DNA from: JAKFWF01 sp963732635
GTDB taxonomy: Bacteria; Pseudomonadota; Alphaproteobacteria; Rhizobiales; Hyphomicrobiaceae
Reading direction: 5' to 3'
Assembly: GCA_963732635.1 (NCBI GenBank)
Contig: CAVTAL010000035.1
Coordinates: forward strand, 62,001-126,000
Length of the DNA: 64,000 nucleotides
Every line of letters begins with the position of its first letter. Position 1 is the stretch's first letter. The notes beneath the pieces were generated by a model that searched no databases, was not told the origin of the DNA, and saw only the letters and a list, made by a program, of their open reading frames with translations. A program made the position numbers and the translations under genes. Below, in pieces: positions 1 through 8,005 of the stretch.

Positions 1-936
1 GATCGTCGCCGGGTCGATACCGGCGGCGACACCGAAGGCAAAGGCGGCCGCGATATTGTGGGCGTTGTGGCGACCAGGGAGGCTGGTCTCGATCGCGAGG
101 GTTCGTCCCTGCCAGCTCAGCTCCGTGCGCGCGCGGGCGACATCCCATTCGGCCGCACAAATTTGAACGTCCGCATCGGCGACGGCGCCGTACGAAATCG
201 CGCGACCGCCGGCATCTCGAACGCGCGTCAACAATTCGGCGCCGAACGGGTCATCGATATTGACGATGCCGGCGCCACCGACCTTGTTGGCGCGTATGAA
301 CATCCGGCTCTTGATGGCGCCGTAGTCGGCCATCGTCGCGTGGCGCGTCAGATGCTCCGGGGTCAGATTTGTGAAGATCGCATAGGCCGGCAGGAAGGTC
401 GGGCTGGCTTCGAGCTGGAAGCTCGACACCTCGCAGACGATTACATCATTGCCGGGCGCAGCCGCCGAAATCGGCGGTCCAAATTCGGTATTGCCGACGA
501 TCTCGCAGGTTTTAACTGCCGCGCGCAGCACCGCCGCAACCAGCGCGCAGGTCGTTGATTTTCCATTGGTGCCGGTGACGCCGACGACTGGACAGGCGAC
601 ACGACGCCAGCCGAACTCAAGTTCGTCGATGCAAGGGATGCCTGCTGCGGTCGCGTCGCGCAGCAACGGAATGTCGAGGTCGATCCCAGGGCTCTTGACG
701 ATCGCGCCGCCGTGCCCAATTCGCGCAATGAATTCCGTGCCATCGCCGCCGAGGTGGATTTCAACTCCCCTAGCCCGCCAAGTCGCGGCCTTGCGCATGA
801 TGGCTGGCGCACTGCTTGCGTCCCAGCCGAACAGATCGGCTGGCCCGTTCGTTTGCAACGCCGCGTCGAGCGCCGCAGCCCCAGCACGCCCAAGGCCGGC
901 AACGAGCAGCGGCGATGGAGGAACCACTTGCTTCAT
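1..936 (-). CDS. MurD-like Mur ligase family protein (3' end outside window)
   Basis: The reading frame is open from an ATG at 936 to the left edge, so the C-terminal part is missing. An N-terminal Rossmann-like stretch (GLGRAGAA, about residues 14-21) resembles the MurD UDP-binding domain. The Mur ligase P-loop GTNGKST is at about residues 122-128, followed by the central-domain segment TNLTPEHLTRH and a lysine in YGAIKSRMF, matching the MurD metal and carbamyl-lysine region. Mur ligases use ATP to form an amide bond between a carboxylate and an amino acid. This copy starts 7 bp after an ATP-grasp peptide ligase and is not in a murein operon. I infer a role in modifying the small peptide encoded upstream, although a stray MurD paralogue in cell-wall synthesis is possible. 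Confidence 0.8.
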   Translation of the reverse strand, partial: MKQVVPPSPLLVAGLGRAGAAALDAALQTNGPADLFGWDASSAPAIMRKAATWRARGVEIHLGGDGTEFIARIGHGGAIVKSPGIDLDIPLLRDATAAGIPCIDELEFGWRRVACPVVGVTGTNGKSTTCALVAAVLRAAVKTCEIVGNTEFGPPISAAAPGNDVIVCEVSSFQLEASPTFLPAYAIFTNLTPEHLTRHATMADYGAIKSRMFIRANKVGGAGIVNIDDPFGAELLTRVRDAGGRAISYGAVADADVQICAAEWDVARARTELSWQGRTLAIETSLPGRHNAHNIAAAFAFGVAAGIDPATI

Positions 937-943
937 TCGAGTG

Positions 944-1927
944 TCAACCGACCGCCGCAGTCAATTGCCGGGCGATTTCATCTGCAATTGGCAGCCCGGT
1001 CATATCTTCAATCCAAGCCCACTGGCCCGCCGCATTGATTTCCAGAAACACGAATGTGCCATCTGGCCGCTGGATCAGATCGATGCCGGCCATGTGCAAT
1101 CCGAAGCGCCGGGTGATGGTGCGGCACAACTGCTGGATTGCCTCGGGCAACACAATCGCTTCATGCGTCAGCGCCGCGTATCCCGCAGCGCGCCAATCGG
1201 TCTGGCCAGCGACATCGGCTTGCGAACCTATGCGGCATGCAAAGACGGTTTCACCAACCACTGTGACGCGAACATCGCACTCCTTCGGCACCAACCGCTG
1301 ATAAATTGCCGGTGACGCCGCGAGCGACTGGCTATCTTCCAGGTCGGCCGCATCGAGCCGCATCGTGTGAACGACAAACTGATCGTCGGTCGTGTGTCCC
1401 ACGACTTGCCCACCGACGAGCTTGGCAACCATCTGCCCATCCCATCGCGCAAAGCAGCGACGGATCCGGTCTGGATCTGAAGTGATCAATGTATCCGGCA
1501 GCGCGAAGCCGACACTCGCCGCCACACGCAGTTGCAGCACCTTGTTGCGGGTATTCTGGTTGGCCTGCGGATGATTGACCCACAGCACCGGCTCCAGTGC
1601 CAGAATGCAGCCCTCGAGCGCGGCCGCCATCTCGGATACGACCATCCGGCGCGCATCGGGGTCGTCGACATGAGACGCCACGGGAATCTTGAAATGACGG
1701 AACAAGATGGCGGCGAACGAATCGCCGCGGCACTCACTGCCGCCAATCCGCAACAAACTGTGCTGTGCCCGCGCCTCGACAACAAATTGGGCTTCGAAGC
1801 CGCCAATATAGGAATCCGTATCAAACCGAGCAAAAGCGGTGCCCCGTCGCACCAGCTCTGCCTCGACGCGCGGCACGTGATCATCTGCCGCGTGGGTGAC
1901 GATCAGAACCGATCGCCTGCTCGTCAT
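944..1927 (-). CDS. MvdC/MvdD-like ATP-grasp peptide ligase
   Basis: This 327-residue protein has the layout of graspetide (microviridin-type) ligases: an N-terminal pre-ATP-grasp domain beginning VLIVTHAADDHVPRVEAEL, a middle segment with NHPQANQNTRNKVLQLRVAA, and a C-terminal ATP-grasp fold with metal-binding FVFLEINAAGQWAWIED followed by TGLPIADEIA. Enzymes of this family make side-chain ester or amide links between Thr/Ser/Lys and Asp/Glu in a ribosomal precursor peptide. The start ATG lies 2 bp after the stop of a 38-codon gene, and the stop lies 7 bp before the Mur-like ligase, so the three genes form one operon. Family assignment is firm; the substrate is inferred from position. Confidence 0.85.
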   Translation of the reverse strand: MTSRRSVLIVTHAADDHVPRVEAELVRRGTAFARFDTDSYIGGFEAQFVVEARAQHSLLRIGGSECRGDSFAAILFRHFKIPVASHVDDPDARRMVVSEMAAALEGCILALEPVLWVNHPQANQNTRNKVLQLRVAASVGFALPDTLITSDPDRIRRCFARWDGQMVAKLVGGQVVGHTTDDQFVVHTMRLDAADLEDSQSLAASPAIYQRLVPKECDVRVTVVGETVFACRIGSQADVAGQTDWRAAGYAALTHEAIVLPEAIQQLCRTITRRFGLHMAGIDLIQRPDGTFVFLEINAAGQWAWIEDMTGLPIADEIARQLTAAVG

Positions 1928-1929
1928 GC

Positions 1930-2046
1930 TTACTTGATGTCGAGCTCGGTGGTGGTGCCGACATACTGAACTGCAATCGCGCGATCGACGAGGCGACGCT
2001 TCTTGAACAGCAGCGGCAGTGTGGCTGATTTTTCATTCTGTGACAT
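1930..2046 (-). CDS. candidate graspetide-type precursor peptide, 38 aa
   Basis: A small gene starts at the ATG ending at 2046, with a clear ribosome-binding site (GGAG, about 8 nt upstream), and stops 2 bp before the ATP-grasp gene. The product is 38 residues. Its middle is basic and hydrophobic (PLLFKKRRLVDRAI), as expected for a helical leader, and its C-terminus is TTTELDIK, which packs Thr donors, Glu and Asp acceptors and a Lys into eight residues. That is the composition needed for omega-ester or omega-amide rings. It lacks the PFFARFLE leader motif of microviridins, so it would be a different class. A longer upstream TTG/ATG reading frame exists but has no comparable ribosome-binding site. 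No homologue is recognised; the precursor role is inferred. Confidence 0.7.
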   Translation of the reverse strand: MSQNEKSATLPLLFKKRRLVDRAIAVQYVGTTTELDIK

Positions 2047-2420
2047 GTTCAAGGCTCCTATGGATTGATCAATCGGAACAATAGCTGTTCCAGTGAACGC
2101 ACAATCACTGGGGCTGGGCTGAACGAGAGTCAATCACGCCAGCTGGGGATATTAACGAATTCTTAGGATATTGCCCGACTGATGAAAAATAGCCACGCGC
2201 GCCGTCACGATGGCAGGCGAACGGTTCGATCGACGGACCGACGCGACAACGGTGCGATCGGTGACTTTCGCACTCCACCATTCTCAATCTGCTGGCTTCA
2301 CGCCATAATTTTGCTAAGCATTGAGGCCTGAGTGTCGCAAACGTGTCGATTTCGAAGTTCGCTTGACGCACTTCGCGATCACGACGCTGGTGTTCGTTGC
2401 GTTCGGAGTGTTGCGTATCC
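2047..2420. other. intergenic region between divergent peptide operon and GTPase
   Basis: About 370 bp separate the divergent peptide operon and the first GTPase gene. Apart from the palindromes near 2063-2091 I see no gene; long frames on either strand here look like shadows. It should hold divergent promoters, but no clear -35/-10 pair was identified. Confidence 0.5.
2063..2091. promoter_or_regulatory. paired palindromes upstream of the peptide operon
   Basis: Two adjacent dyads lie 17-45 bp upstream of the peptide start: a perfect 12-bp palindrome GATTGATCAATC (2063-2074), then GGAACA-atagc-TGTTCC (2075-2091). Their position suits an operator or a 5' leader structure for the minus-strand operon. 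No regulator gene in the window is an obvious partner. Confidence 0.4.
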
Positions 2421-3377
2421 ATGCTGTCGAGTTCGACACCGCAAGCGCCTTCGGTTGGCCCTGCGATTTCCGCTAGGTCACGCATTGCGCCGGCTCGTGC
2501 CGAACTGGACACGACAGCAGTCGTGGTCGCCCAGCTGCGGCGCGCGCGGGCCGGCCTCGAAACATTCCACACCGCATTTCCGAGGCTTCGTCCGGCAATA
2601 GCGGCGCTGCGGCGGATCGAATCCCGACTGACGCGACCGCTGCGGGTCGCCATCATTGGTGAGTTCAATTCGGGCAAGTCGTCACTGGCAAACCTGCTGG
2701 TCGGCATCGATAGCGTGCCGACGGCGATCGTTTCAAACACACGAATCCCGACACTGCTCTACCATGCGGCGGTGCCAGAAATATTCGCCGTCGACGTCGA
2801 TGGTGCCAAGACGACGATCAATATTGACAACCCGCTGCTGGCAACGAACGCCATGAGGCTTGAAGTCGGCTTGCCATCCGAGCGTTTGAAGTCGGTAGAG
2901 TTCATTGATTTTCCAGGGCTTGCCGACCCGCGATTTGAGGATTGCGCGGCGGATCTATGTGCGCACGGCATCGACGCAGTGCTGTGGTGCACGGTCGCGA
3001 CCCAGGCCTGGAAGGAAAGCGAGCGGATGGCCTGGAGCGCGCTCTCGCCGCGCCTGCACGACCGTGGCATACTGGTCGTCACCCACCGCGATCTGCTGCA
3101 CAATGTGCAGGACGAGGCAAAGCTACTGACGCGGCTGCGCGTCGACGTCGGCGATGGGTTTCGCGAAATCATCATGCTGTCGACGTCGGCGGGGGCCGAA
3201 CCGCCGCAAATCGCGTTGCCACCCGACGCGCAGGAGGCGGCCCGAGAGGCTGGAAGCCTCGGCGCGCTTGAGTATGCCGTCGATCGGCTGCTCGATACCA
3301 TCCGTCAGGAGCGGGGCACCGCCGCGATCGCCGCAACCAACCGCATTGCCGGACGGGCGTTATCGCGAATGGCATAA
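2421..3377 (+). CDS. dynamin-like / Era-type GTPase, short form
   Basis: This 318-residue protein has a G1 P-loop GEFNSGKSS (about residues 80-88), a G3 motif DFPGLAD (163-169) and a G4-like THRD (221-224) in place of N/TKxD. The GxxxxGKSS loop preceded by a helical segment (about 30-75) is typical of bacterial dynamin-like proteins, which bind GTP and often remodel or tether membranes. The length covers little beyond the G domain, so stalk and membrane-binding parts seem absent. I chose the ATG at 2421 over a TTG at 2397. It is divergent from the peptide operon. Bacterial dynamin-like proteins often come in pairs, and a large one is encoded at 8006. Confidence 0.75.
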   Translation: MLSSSTPQAPSVGPAISARSRIAPARAELDTTAVVVAQLRRARAGLETFHTAFPRLRPAIAALRRIESRLTRPLRVAIIGEFNSGKSSLANLLVGIDSVPTAIVSNTRIPTLLYHAAVPEIFAVDVDGAKTTINIDNPLLATNAMRLEVGLPSERLKSVEFIDFPGLADPRFEDCAADLCAHGIDAVLWCTVATQAWKESERMAWSALSPRLHDRGILVVTHRDLLHNVQDEAKLLTRLRVDVGDGFREIIMLSTSAGAEPPQIALPPDAQEAAREAGSLGALEYAVDRLLDTIRQERGTAAIAATNRIAGRALSRMA

Positions 3378-3448
3378 GCGCAAATGCTGGCTGCCCGCGA
3401 CGCCATTGAGCAGTCCGGGAGGAGGTCGGTCTAGAATTCAAGTGGCGA

Positions 3449-5254
3449 TCACCGCACGCTGACCTTGTTGTCCCATATCGACATAAGATGCTGGCGGACT
3501 AGGCTTGCATGCGTGCCGCTGTCCTTGGTTTGGCGGATCGCGCGATTGACCAGGTCCAACATTTCGCTCGCCCGAGGATGAGCTTTCCAGACCGCCGCAT
3601 GGATCGTGCGCGTGCCAAGTGGCCGCTCCGTCATTACAAACATCGGCGCTACGCCGAACTGCTTCAGAAGATGCCAACCCTCGAGATCAGTGGCGACGAA
3701 TGCGTCCGCCTCCCGGCGCTGAACCGCACTTATGCAATCGACCAATGAAGGCTGGCGCACGAGTGTGATCCGTTTTTCGGCGATCCAGTTGCGGCCCTGC
3801 GCGGTCAATTCGGCGAGGTCGCGATCCTGCGGCACGCACAGACTGCGGCCATGTGCGCTGGCATCAGTATCGAATTTGAAATCGCTGCCAGCATTCGTGA
3901 ACAGCCCGATCACCACCTGCATGATCGGATCGGAGAAATTCGCCCGGTCGCACAGCATCGCCAGCGACTGTGTCAGATCGTTCGGACGTTCGCAGTCGGC
4001 TAAGTCCCAGGGCAGCAAGACGTCGGCGGCAGTCTCGTTGGTCAAGAGCTGAAGGGAAACGGCATCCGCCTTTGCCCATTTGATGACCGGTCGCTGGCCT
4101 TTCCCCGGCCCGACCACTGCCAGTCCGGCACCGAGCAGGGCCGGGATCAGCCCACCGTCGGGTGCCCGCTCGTCGGCGAGCGGTGCGCGATTGATCACCA
4201 CCATGGACACGGGCTTGGGCTGGGTCGAAGCTGGAACCATTTCCGGGCTTGTTTTCAAAGTTGTGACCAACGGCTTATCGACCACGGCAAGCTTCGCGAT
4301 TAGCGACGACGTCAGCAGCCTTGCCGGCTCGGCGGCGGCGTATCTCGTCCAGCCGGGAATTTCCGCGCGCACGTCGACCTGGCGCCAGTGTGAGCCGCCA
4401 GGCCCTTCGCGCAACTCCGGCAACGCCGCGAACGCCGCCCTGATAAACGCCGTCACATTGATGTAGCGGCTCTGCTGGGGCGTCCAGTCGAACACCGCCA
4501 GCAATGTCGAAACCTTGACGCTATCGACCGTTGCTGTGGCCCGTGCCACGCCGGCCAATTCCTCGGTCGCAATGCGTACTGATCGATAGGCCTTCAATAT
4601 CGCCGGCGATTGTGGAACGGGCAGCAGGTGGAAATCGGCCAGCGCCGCGGCATCGATACCGAGGCGGGTGATCTCGCCACTCGATAACACCACGGCATCG
4701 ACCCCACCCGATGCTGGTGCGCGCAGCCCCTGTAGGACATCCATCGATAGCACTTCGACATCGATCTTATTCAAACCGAAGAGTGTTCTCGCCGTCATTG
4801 CGCTGTGGCCGACCGCGACCTTGCGGCCTCGCAATGCCTCGATCGATTTCAAGTCCTTGCGGGCCAGCAGGTAGACGGTCTGATCGAACAAGTGCGTGAC
4901 GTAGCGGATGCGGCGGCGGGCATCGGGATATTCGCCGGTCAGATCGAGGTGGGCGAGAATATCACTATCGACAATCGCGAGATCGACACCGCGGAGCATC
5001 AGCAGGTCGCGCAGGTTGCCGGTGGCGCCTTCACCGGCGATCGGCAACACCCGCAATCCGGTCTTGCCCATTCTGGCAGCGAGATCGTTGACCATCTGTA
5101 CGGCGGGGCTCGACGGATCGGCGATGCCGTTGGTGAGCAGGGTCACTCGATCGGGTGAAAACGAGGCACGCGGCGTTTGCCGTTGCGCCAGCCCGGGATC
5201 GGCTTGACCAAAGACCGCAAGCATCGCCAAAAAACCAGTGATGAAACTGCGCAT
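3449..5254 (-). CDS. secreted TAXI-like binding protein fused to a Cys-containing SBP-type domain
   Basis: The 601-residue product starts at the ATG ending at 5254; an upstream ATG at 5311 adds 19 residues that do not look like a signal. Residues 1-24 (MRSFITGFLAMLAVFGQADP, then GLAQ) form a signal peptide. The N-terminal half (LRVLPIAGEGATGNLRDLLM, LYLLARKDLKSIEALRGRKV-like text) resembles TAXI/NMT1-type TRAP binding proteins. The C-terminal half (from about residue 350) resembles a family-3 solute-binding fold and shares motifs with the divergent neighbour at 5626: SLCxP, GRNW, ITLxRxxS, KxHPxA. No TRAP or ABC membrane subunit is nearby, so a sensing or scaffold role is as likely as transport. 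Confident on secretion and fold, not on ligand. Confidence 0.65.
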   Translation of the reverse strand: MRSFITGFLAMLAVFGQADPGLAQRQTPRASFSPDRVTLLTNGIADPSSPAVQMVNDLAARMGKTGLRVLPIAGEGATGNLRDLLMLRGVDLAIVDSDILAHLDLTGEYPDARRRIRYVTHLFDQTVYLLARKDLKSIEALRGRKVAVGHSAMTARTLFGLNKIDVEVLSMDVLQGLRAPASGGVDAVVLSSGEITRLGIDAAALADFHLLPVPQSPAILKAYRSVRIATEELAGVARATATVDSVKVSTLLAVFDWTPQQSRYINVTAFIRAAFAALPELREGPGGSHWRQVDVRAEIPGWTRYAAAEPARLLTSSLIAKLAVVDKPLVTTLKTSPEMVPASTQPKPVSMVVINRAPLADERAPDGGLIPALLGAGLAVVGPGKGQRPVIKWAKADAVSLQLLTNETAADVLLPWDLADCERPNDLTQSLAMLCDRANFSDPIMQVVIGLFTNAGSDFKFDTDASAHGRSLCVPQDRDLAELTAQGRNWIAEKRITLVRQPSLVDCISAVQRREADAFVATDLEGWHLLKQFGVAPMFVMTERPLGTRTIHAAVWKAHPRASEMLDLVNRAIRQTKDSGTHASLVRQHLMSIWDNKVSVR

Positions 5255-5625
5255 CACGCTTCCCTCTGCGGTCACAATTGCAGCTGGATGCGCCCAACTC
5301 CCGCCGGACAATTGCCGCGCCGGGGCATCTTTGACTTCGGTTCGGAATTCGAGACTTCATCGAGGCAGCGCCCAACACGCCAACCTCCACCCCACTTCCG
5401 GCTCGTTTCGTCCATCAGCTTTGTGGCATTCGAGCGACCACACCCGCAAAATGATCATTTCGCCGCCACAACCATCTTTTGCCACATTTGGTCTTGCAAC
5501 TGGCTTGCGTGGAGCTGTGGGGCTTCTCGGTCGATCACCATCCAAATCGAAGTCTTGTCTCGCGCTTTGCGCTGATGCCGTGGGGGCTCAAAGCGGAACG
5601 AGGCAAGCGCACCGAGGCCGCTGCC
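5255..5625. other. intergenic region between divergent secreted-protein genes
   Basis: This 371-bp gap separates two divergently transcribed binding-protein genes and probably contains both promoters. Open frames crossing it lack convincing starts or family similarity. I see no RNA gene or strong dyad. Confidence 0.4.
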
Positions 5626-6979
5626 ATGTCGCGATCCCACAGCAACTTCCGCACATTGAGAATCAACCCGTCATCAATCAGTCCGGCACGACGAGCTGCT
5701 GCATTTGTGCTGCTGTTGTGTTCGTTATGCCTCTGGCGGCCGGTCGTTGCGATGGCGCAGACCTGCGGCACCGACTACGCCATCAAGGACGGCGAAACAC
5801 TGGCGCAGATCGCGGCGCGCACCTATGGCAACCCATCGCAGTGGACCATCATCTTCTATGCCAACCAGGATCGCCTGGGCCCCAACGGCTCGCTGCTGAC
5901 CCCTGGCTTGGCGATCAGGCTACCATGCATCGGCGGTTCGGCGCAGGCGCAGCCAGCTGCGCCCAATACAGCGGCGGCACCGCAAGCCCCCAACCCCGGT
6001 GAAGCGTTCATTATCTCGACCATCGTGCGGCGACTGGAGATCCTGACCGCCGACAACTATCAGCCGTACACCGGGCGAGCACTGGAAGGCGGCGGCATGC
6101 TGACACAGGTGCTCAGCTCCGCCCTCGACCTGATCAAGGAAGAGTCCAAGGGACGCTTCGACTACGGCATATCCTGGGTCAACGACTGGGCCGCCCATCT
6201 TAATCCACTACTCATCACGCGCGCCTTCGACATCGGCTTCCCGTGGGCTCGTCCCGAATGCGAAGTTGCCTCGACCCTCGACGCCGGGTCGCAGATGCGG
6301 TGCCAGAAATTCTTCTTCTCCGACCCGATGTACGAGGTTGTCACCAATCTATTCGTGCGCGAAAATTCCAAAATCAAGACGCTGCGCAACGAGGAAATCC
6401 ACGGCACCTCACTGTGCCGGCCGACCGGATATCCGGTGCATGAACTCGACCGCGCCGGCCGCAACTGGGCCAAGGATGGCAAAATCACACTGATCCGTCC
6501 GTCCTCGGTCGACGAGTGCTTCCGCCTGCTCGATAACGGCACTGTCGACGGCGTCGTTATGAGCGAACTCGTCGGCCGCGCCAGCATCGCCTCGCTCGGC
6601 ATGGTCGATCGTGTGCGCGTGGTTGATCAACCGGTGGCGCTGACGACCTTGCACGTCCTGATCTCGAAGACCCACCCGCACGCCCGCACGATTCTCATAT
6701 TACGTCAACAGTTCGCTCGGTAAACTGCGTGAGAGCGGCGACTACGAGAAAATCGTCGAGCGGCATCTGTCGCGATTCTGGGAGGCCCAGGCCAGTCTGC
6801 CCAATCCGGCGATCGCGGCAACCCCGGCAACAGCCGCGAAAGCGACCGCACCCAAAGCAGCCGCTCCGGCTCCGGCTCCGGCCGCGACCAAGCCGGCCAT
6901 GGCCCCTGCGGCTGCACCATCGCCTTCGACGACACCGGCGCCAACCTCGACCGCCAAGAGCGAGCCGGTTCGGCAATAG
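5626..6979 (+). CDS. secreted LysM plus SBP_bac_3-type protein, frameshifted near 6697
   Basis: The start is the ATG at 5626, followed by an Arg-flanked signal peptide (RRAAAFVLLLCSLCLWRP, cleavage after AMA). Residues about 49-101 form a LysM-like domain (DGETLAQIAARTYGNPSQW), which usually binds peptidoglycan. A family-3 solute-binding domain follows, with cysteines matching those in the divergent neighbour (ECE...RCQKFFFSDP; SLCRP; SVDEC). The frame hits a stop at 6723, but the next frame continues the domain without a break (YYVNSSLGKLRESGDYEKIV) from 6698 to a TAG at 6979 and ends in an Ala/Pro-rich tail. A one-base change near 6691-6698 therefore splits one gene; error and real mutation cannot be told apart here. 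The product is likely periplasmic and wall-attached. Confidence 0.7.
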
Positions 6980-7005
6980 CGGTATCGCCCTCACTGGCTT
7001 ACTTG

Positions 7006-7704
7006 CTATTGCCGCATGGCGCGGATCATGCGGTCGATCGAAACGCTGTCGGCGATCAGGCCTTGCCTTACAGCGAGAGCGTGCCACTGCCGATACCATT
7101 TTGCCGCCTCATCTACATTGGGTGGCGCATCGGCATTCTCGATCCGGCCAACCACGGCCGGATCGAAAGTCCGGGCCAGTGCCCAGGCGACATCGGCAGA
7201 TTGTTCGGGGGCAATTCGCAGCAGTTGCGCACGACCGGCAACAAGACGGCCGGCGCGAATCAATTGGTCGGCGGACTGTAAAGTCGGGGCTTCAATTAAC
7301 GGCTGCGCCGGTGCTGGAATTGATGCCACCGGCGGCGGCGGCGCCAGGTTCACTGGCGGAGCACTCGGCGGCAGTGCGGGTATAGTGATCGGTGTCGACG
7401 AGGCGACCGTCGTTGGCGGCACCGGCAGCCAATAGGGACGTGAAACAAACAACGACACTGCGGCCACGGCGCTGCCGGCCAATACCGCCATGACGAGGCG
7501 GGCCTTAGAGGTTGTAGCCACCTCGATTGCGAGCGGCGGCGCGGCAGGTCGTGCGAGTGTCTCGATTGCCGGCGCTGCTCGAACCACGATTTCAGGAACA
7601 CTCACCGGTGCCAGCGGCTCGTCGTCCGGCGACATGCGTTGCAGGCGCGCGAGGATCGCCTTCACCTCGGCCAGCTTGGAGTCTTCGATGTCGGCACGAC
7701 CCAT
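7006..7704 (-). CDS. single-span membrane protein, Pro/Ala-rich with C-terminal repeat-like region
   Basis: The start is the ATG ending at 7704 (MGRADIEDSKLAEVKAILARL), giving 232 residues; an upstream in-frame start at 7743 is less likely. A cytoplasmic N-terminus is followed by one transmembrane helix (ARLVMAVLAGSAVAAVSLFV, about residues 68-87), a Pro-rich linker and a C-terminal segment (LIRAGRLVAGRAQLLRI, DVAWALARTFDP, AAKWYRQWHALAVRQG) that looks like Sel1/TPR-type helical repeats. It is convergent with the LysM protein and divergent from the large GTPase. Function unknown; the topology suggests a bridge between cytoplasm and periplasm for this cluster. Confidence 0.6.
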   Translation of the reverse strand: MGRADIEDSKLAEVKAILARLQRMSPDDEPLAPVSVPEIVVRAAPAIETLARPAAPPLAIEVATTSKARLVMAVLAGSAVAAVSLFVSRPYWLPVPPTTVASSTPITIPALPPSAPPVNLAPPPPVASIPAPAQPLIEAPTLQSADQLIRAGRLVAGRAQLLRIAPEQSADVAWALARTFDPAVVGRIENADAPPNVDEAAKWYRQWHALAVRQGLIADSVSIDRMIRAMRQ

Positions 7705-8005
7705 GGTGGTTCTTGACTCACAACTGACTGCGTTTGTCGACAATCGAGCACAATATGTTCGAAAACGTGGCGGCCGAGCCAGTCAAAGTGCAATTGGCGC
7801 GCAGGCCACCATATTTTTGTCCAACTATCGTCATTATGGTGAGACGTGTTCGGTGGTGGACCGGACAAACGGCGGCTCTGGTCGTCGATCACCTACCTTT
7901 TTGCGGGGCAGATGCAACAGTGCTTCGCCGTCTTCGGGCGGCGGCATGGGTGGCGCTGCTTGTAGCTGGTGGCTGGCCAGCTTGCACGTCGCGCGAAGGG
8001 GGGAC
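7705..8005. other. intergenic region before the large GTPase
   Basis: About 300 bp lie between divergent genes. A longer upstream frame exists for the GTPase, but its translation lacks domain-like sequence, and the strong AAGGGGGG ribosome-binding site just before 8006 supports a start there. No other feature seen. Confidence 0.4.

Noticed and set aside
1..936. Canonical murD of a cell-wall operon
   Set aside because: The gene is preceded by an ATP-grasp ligase and a small peptide gene and has no mraY, murF, ftsW or murG neighbours in view, although the left side is cut off.
2105..2740. Minus-strand ORF overlapping the start of the short GTPase
   Set aside because: Opposes a conserved G-domain gene and has low-complexity translation.
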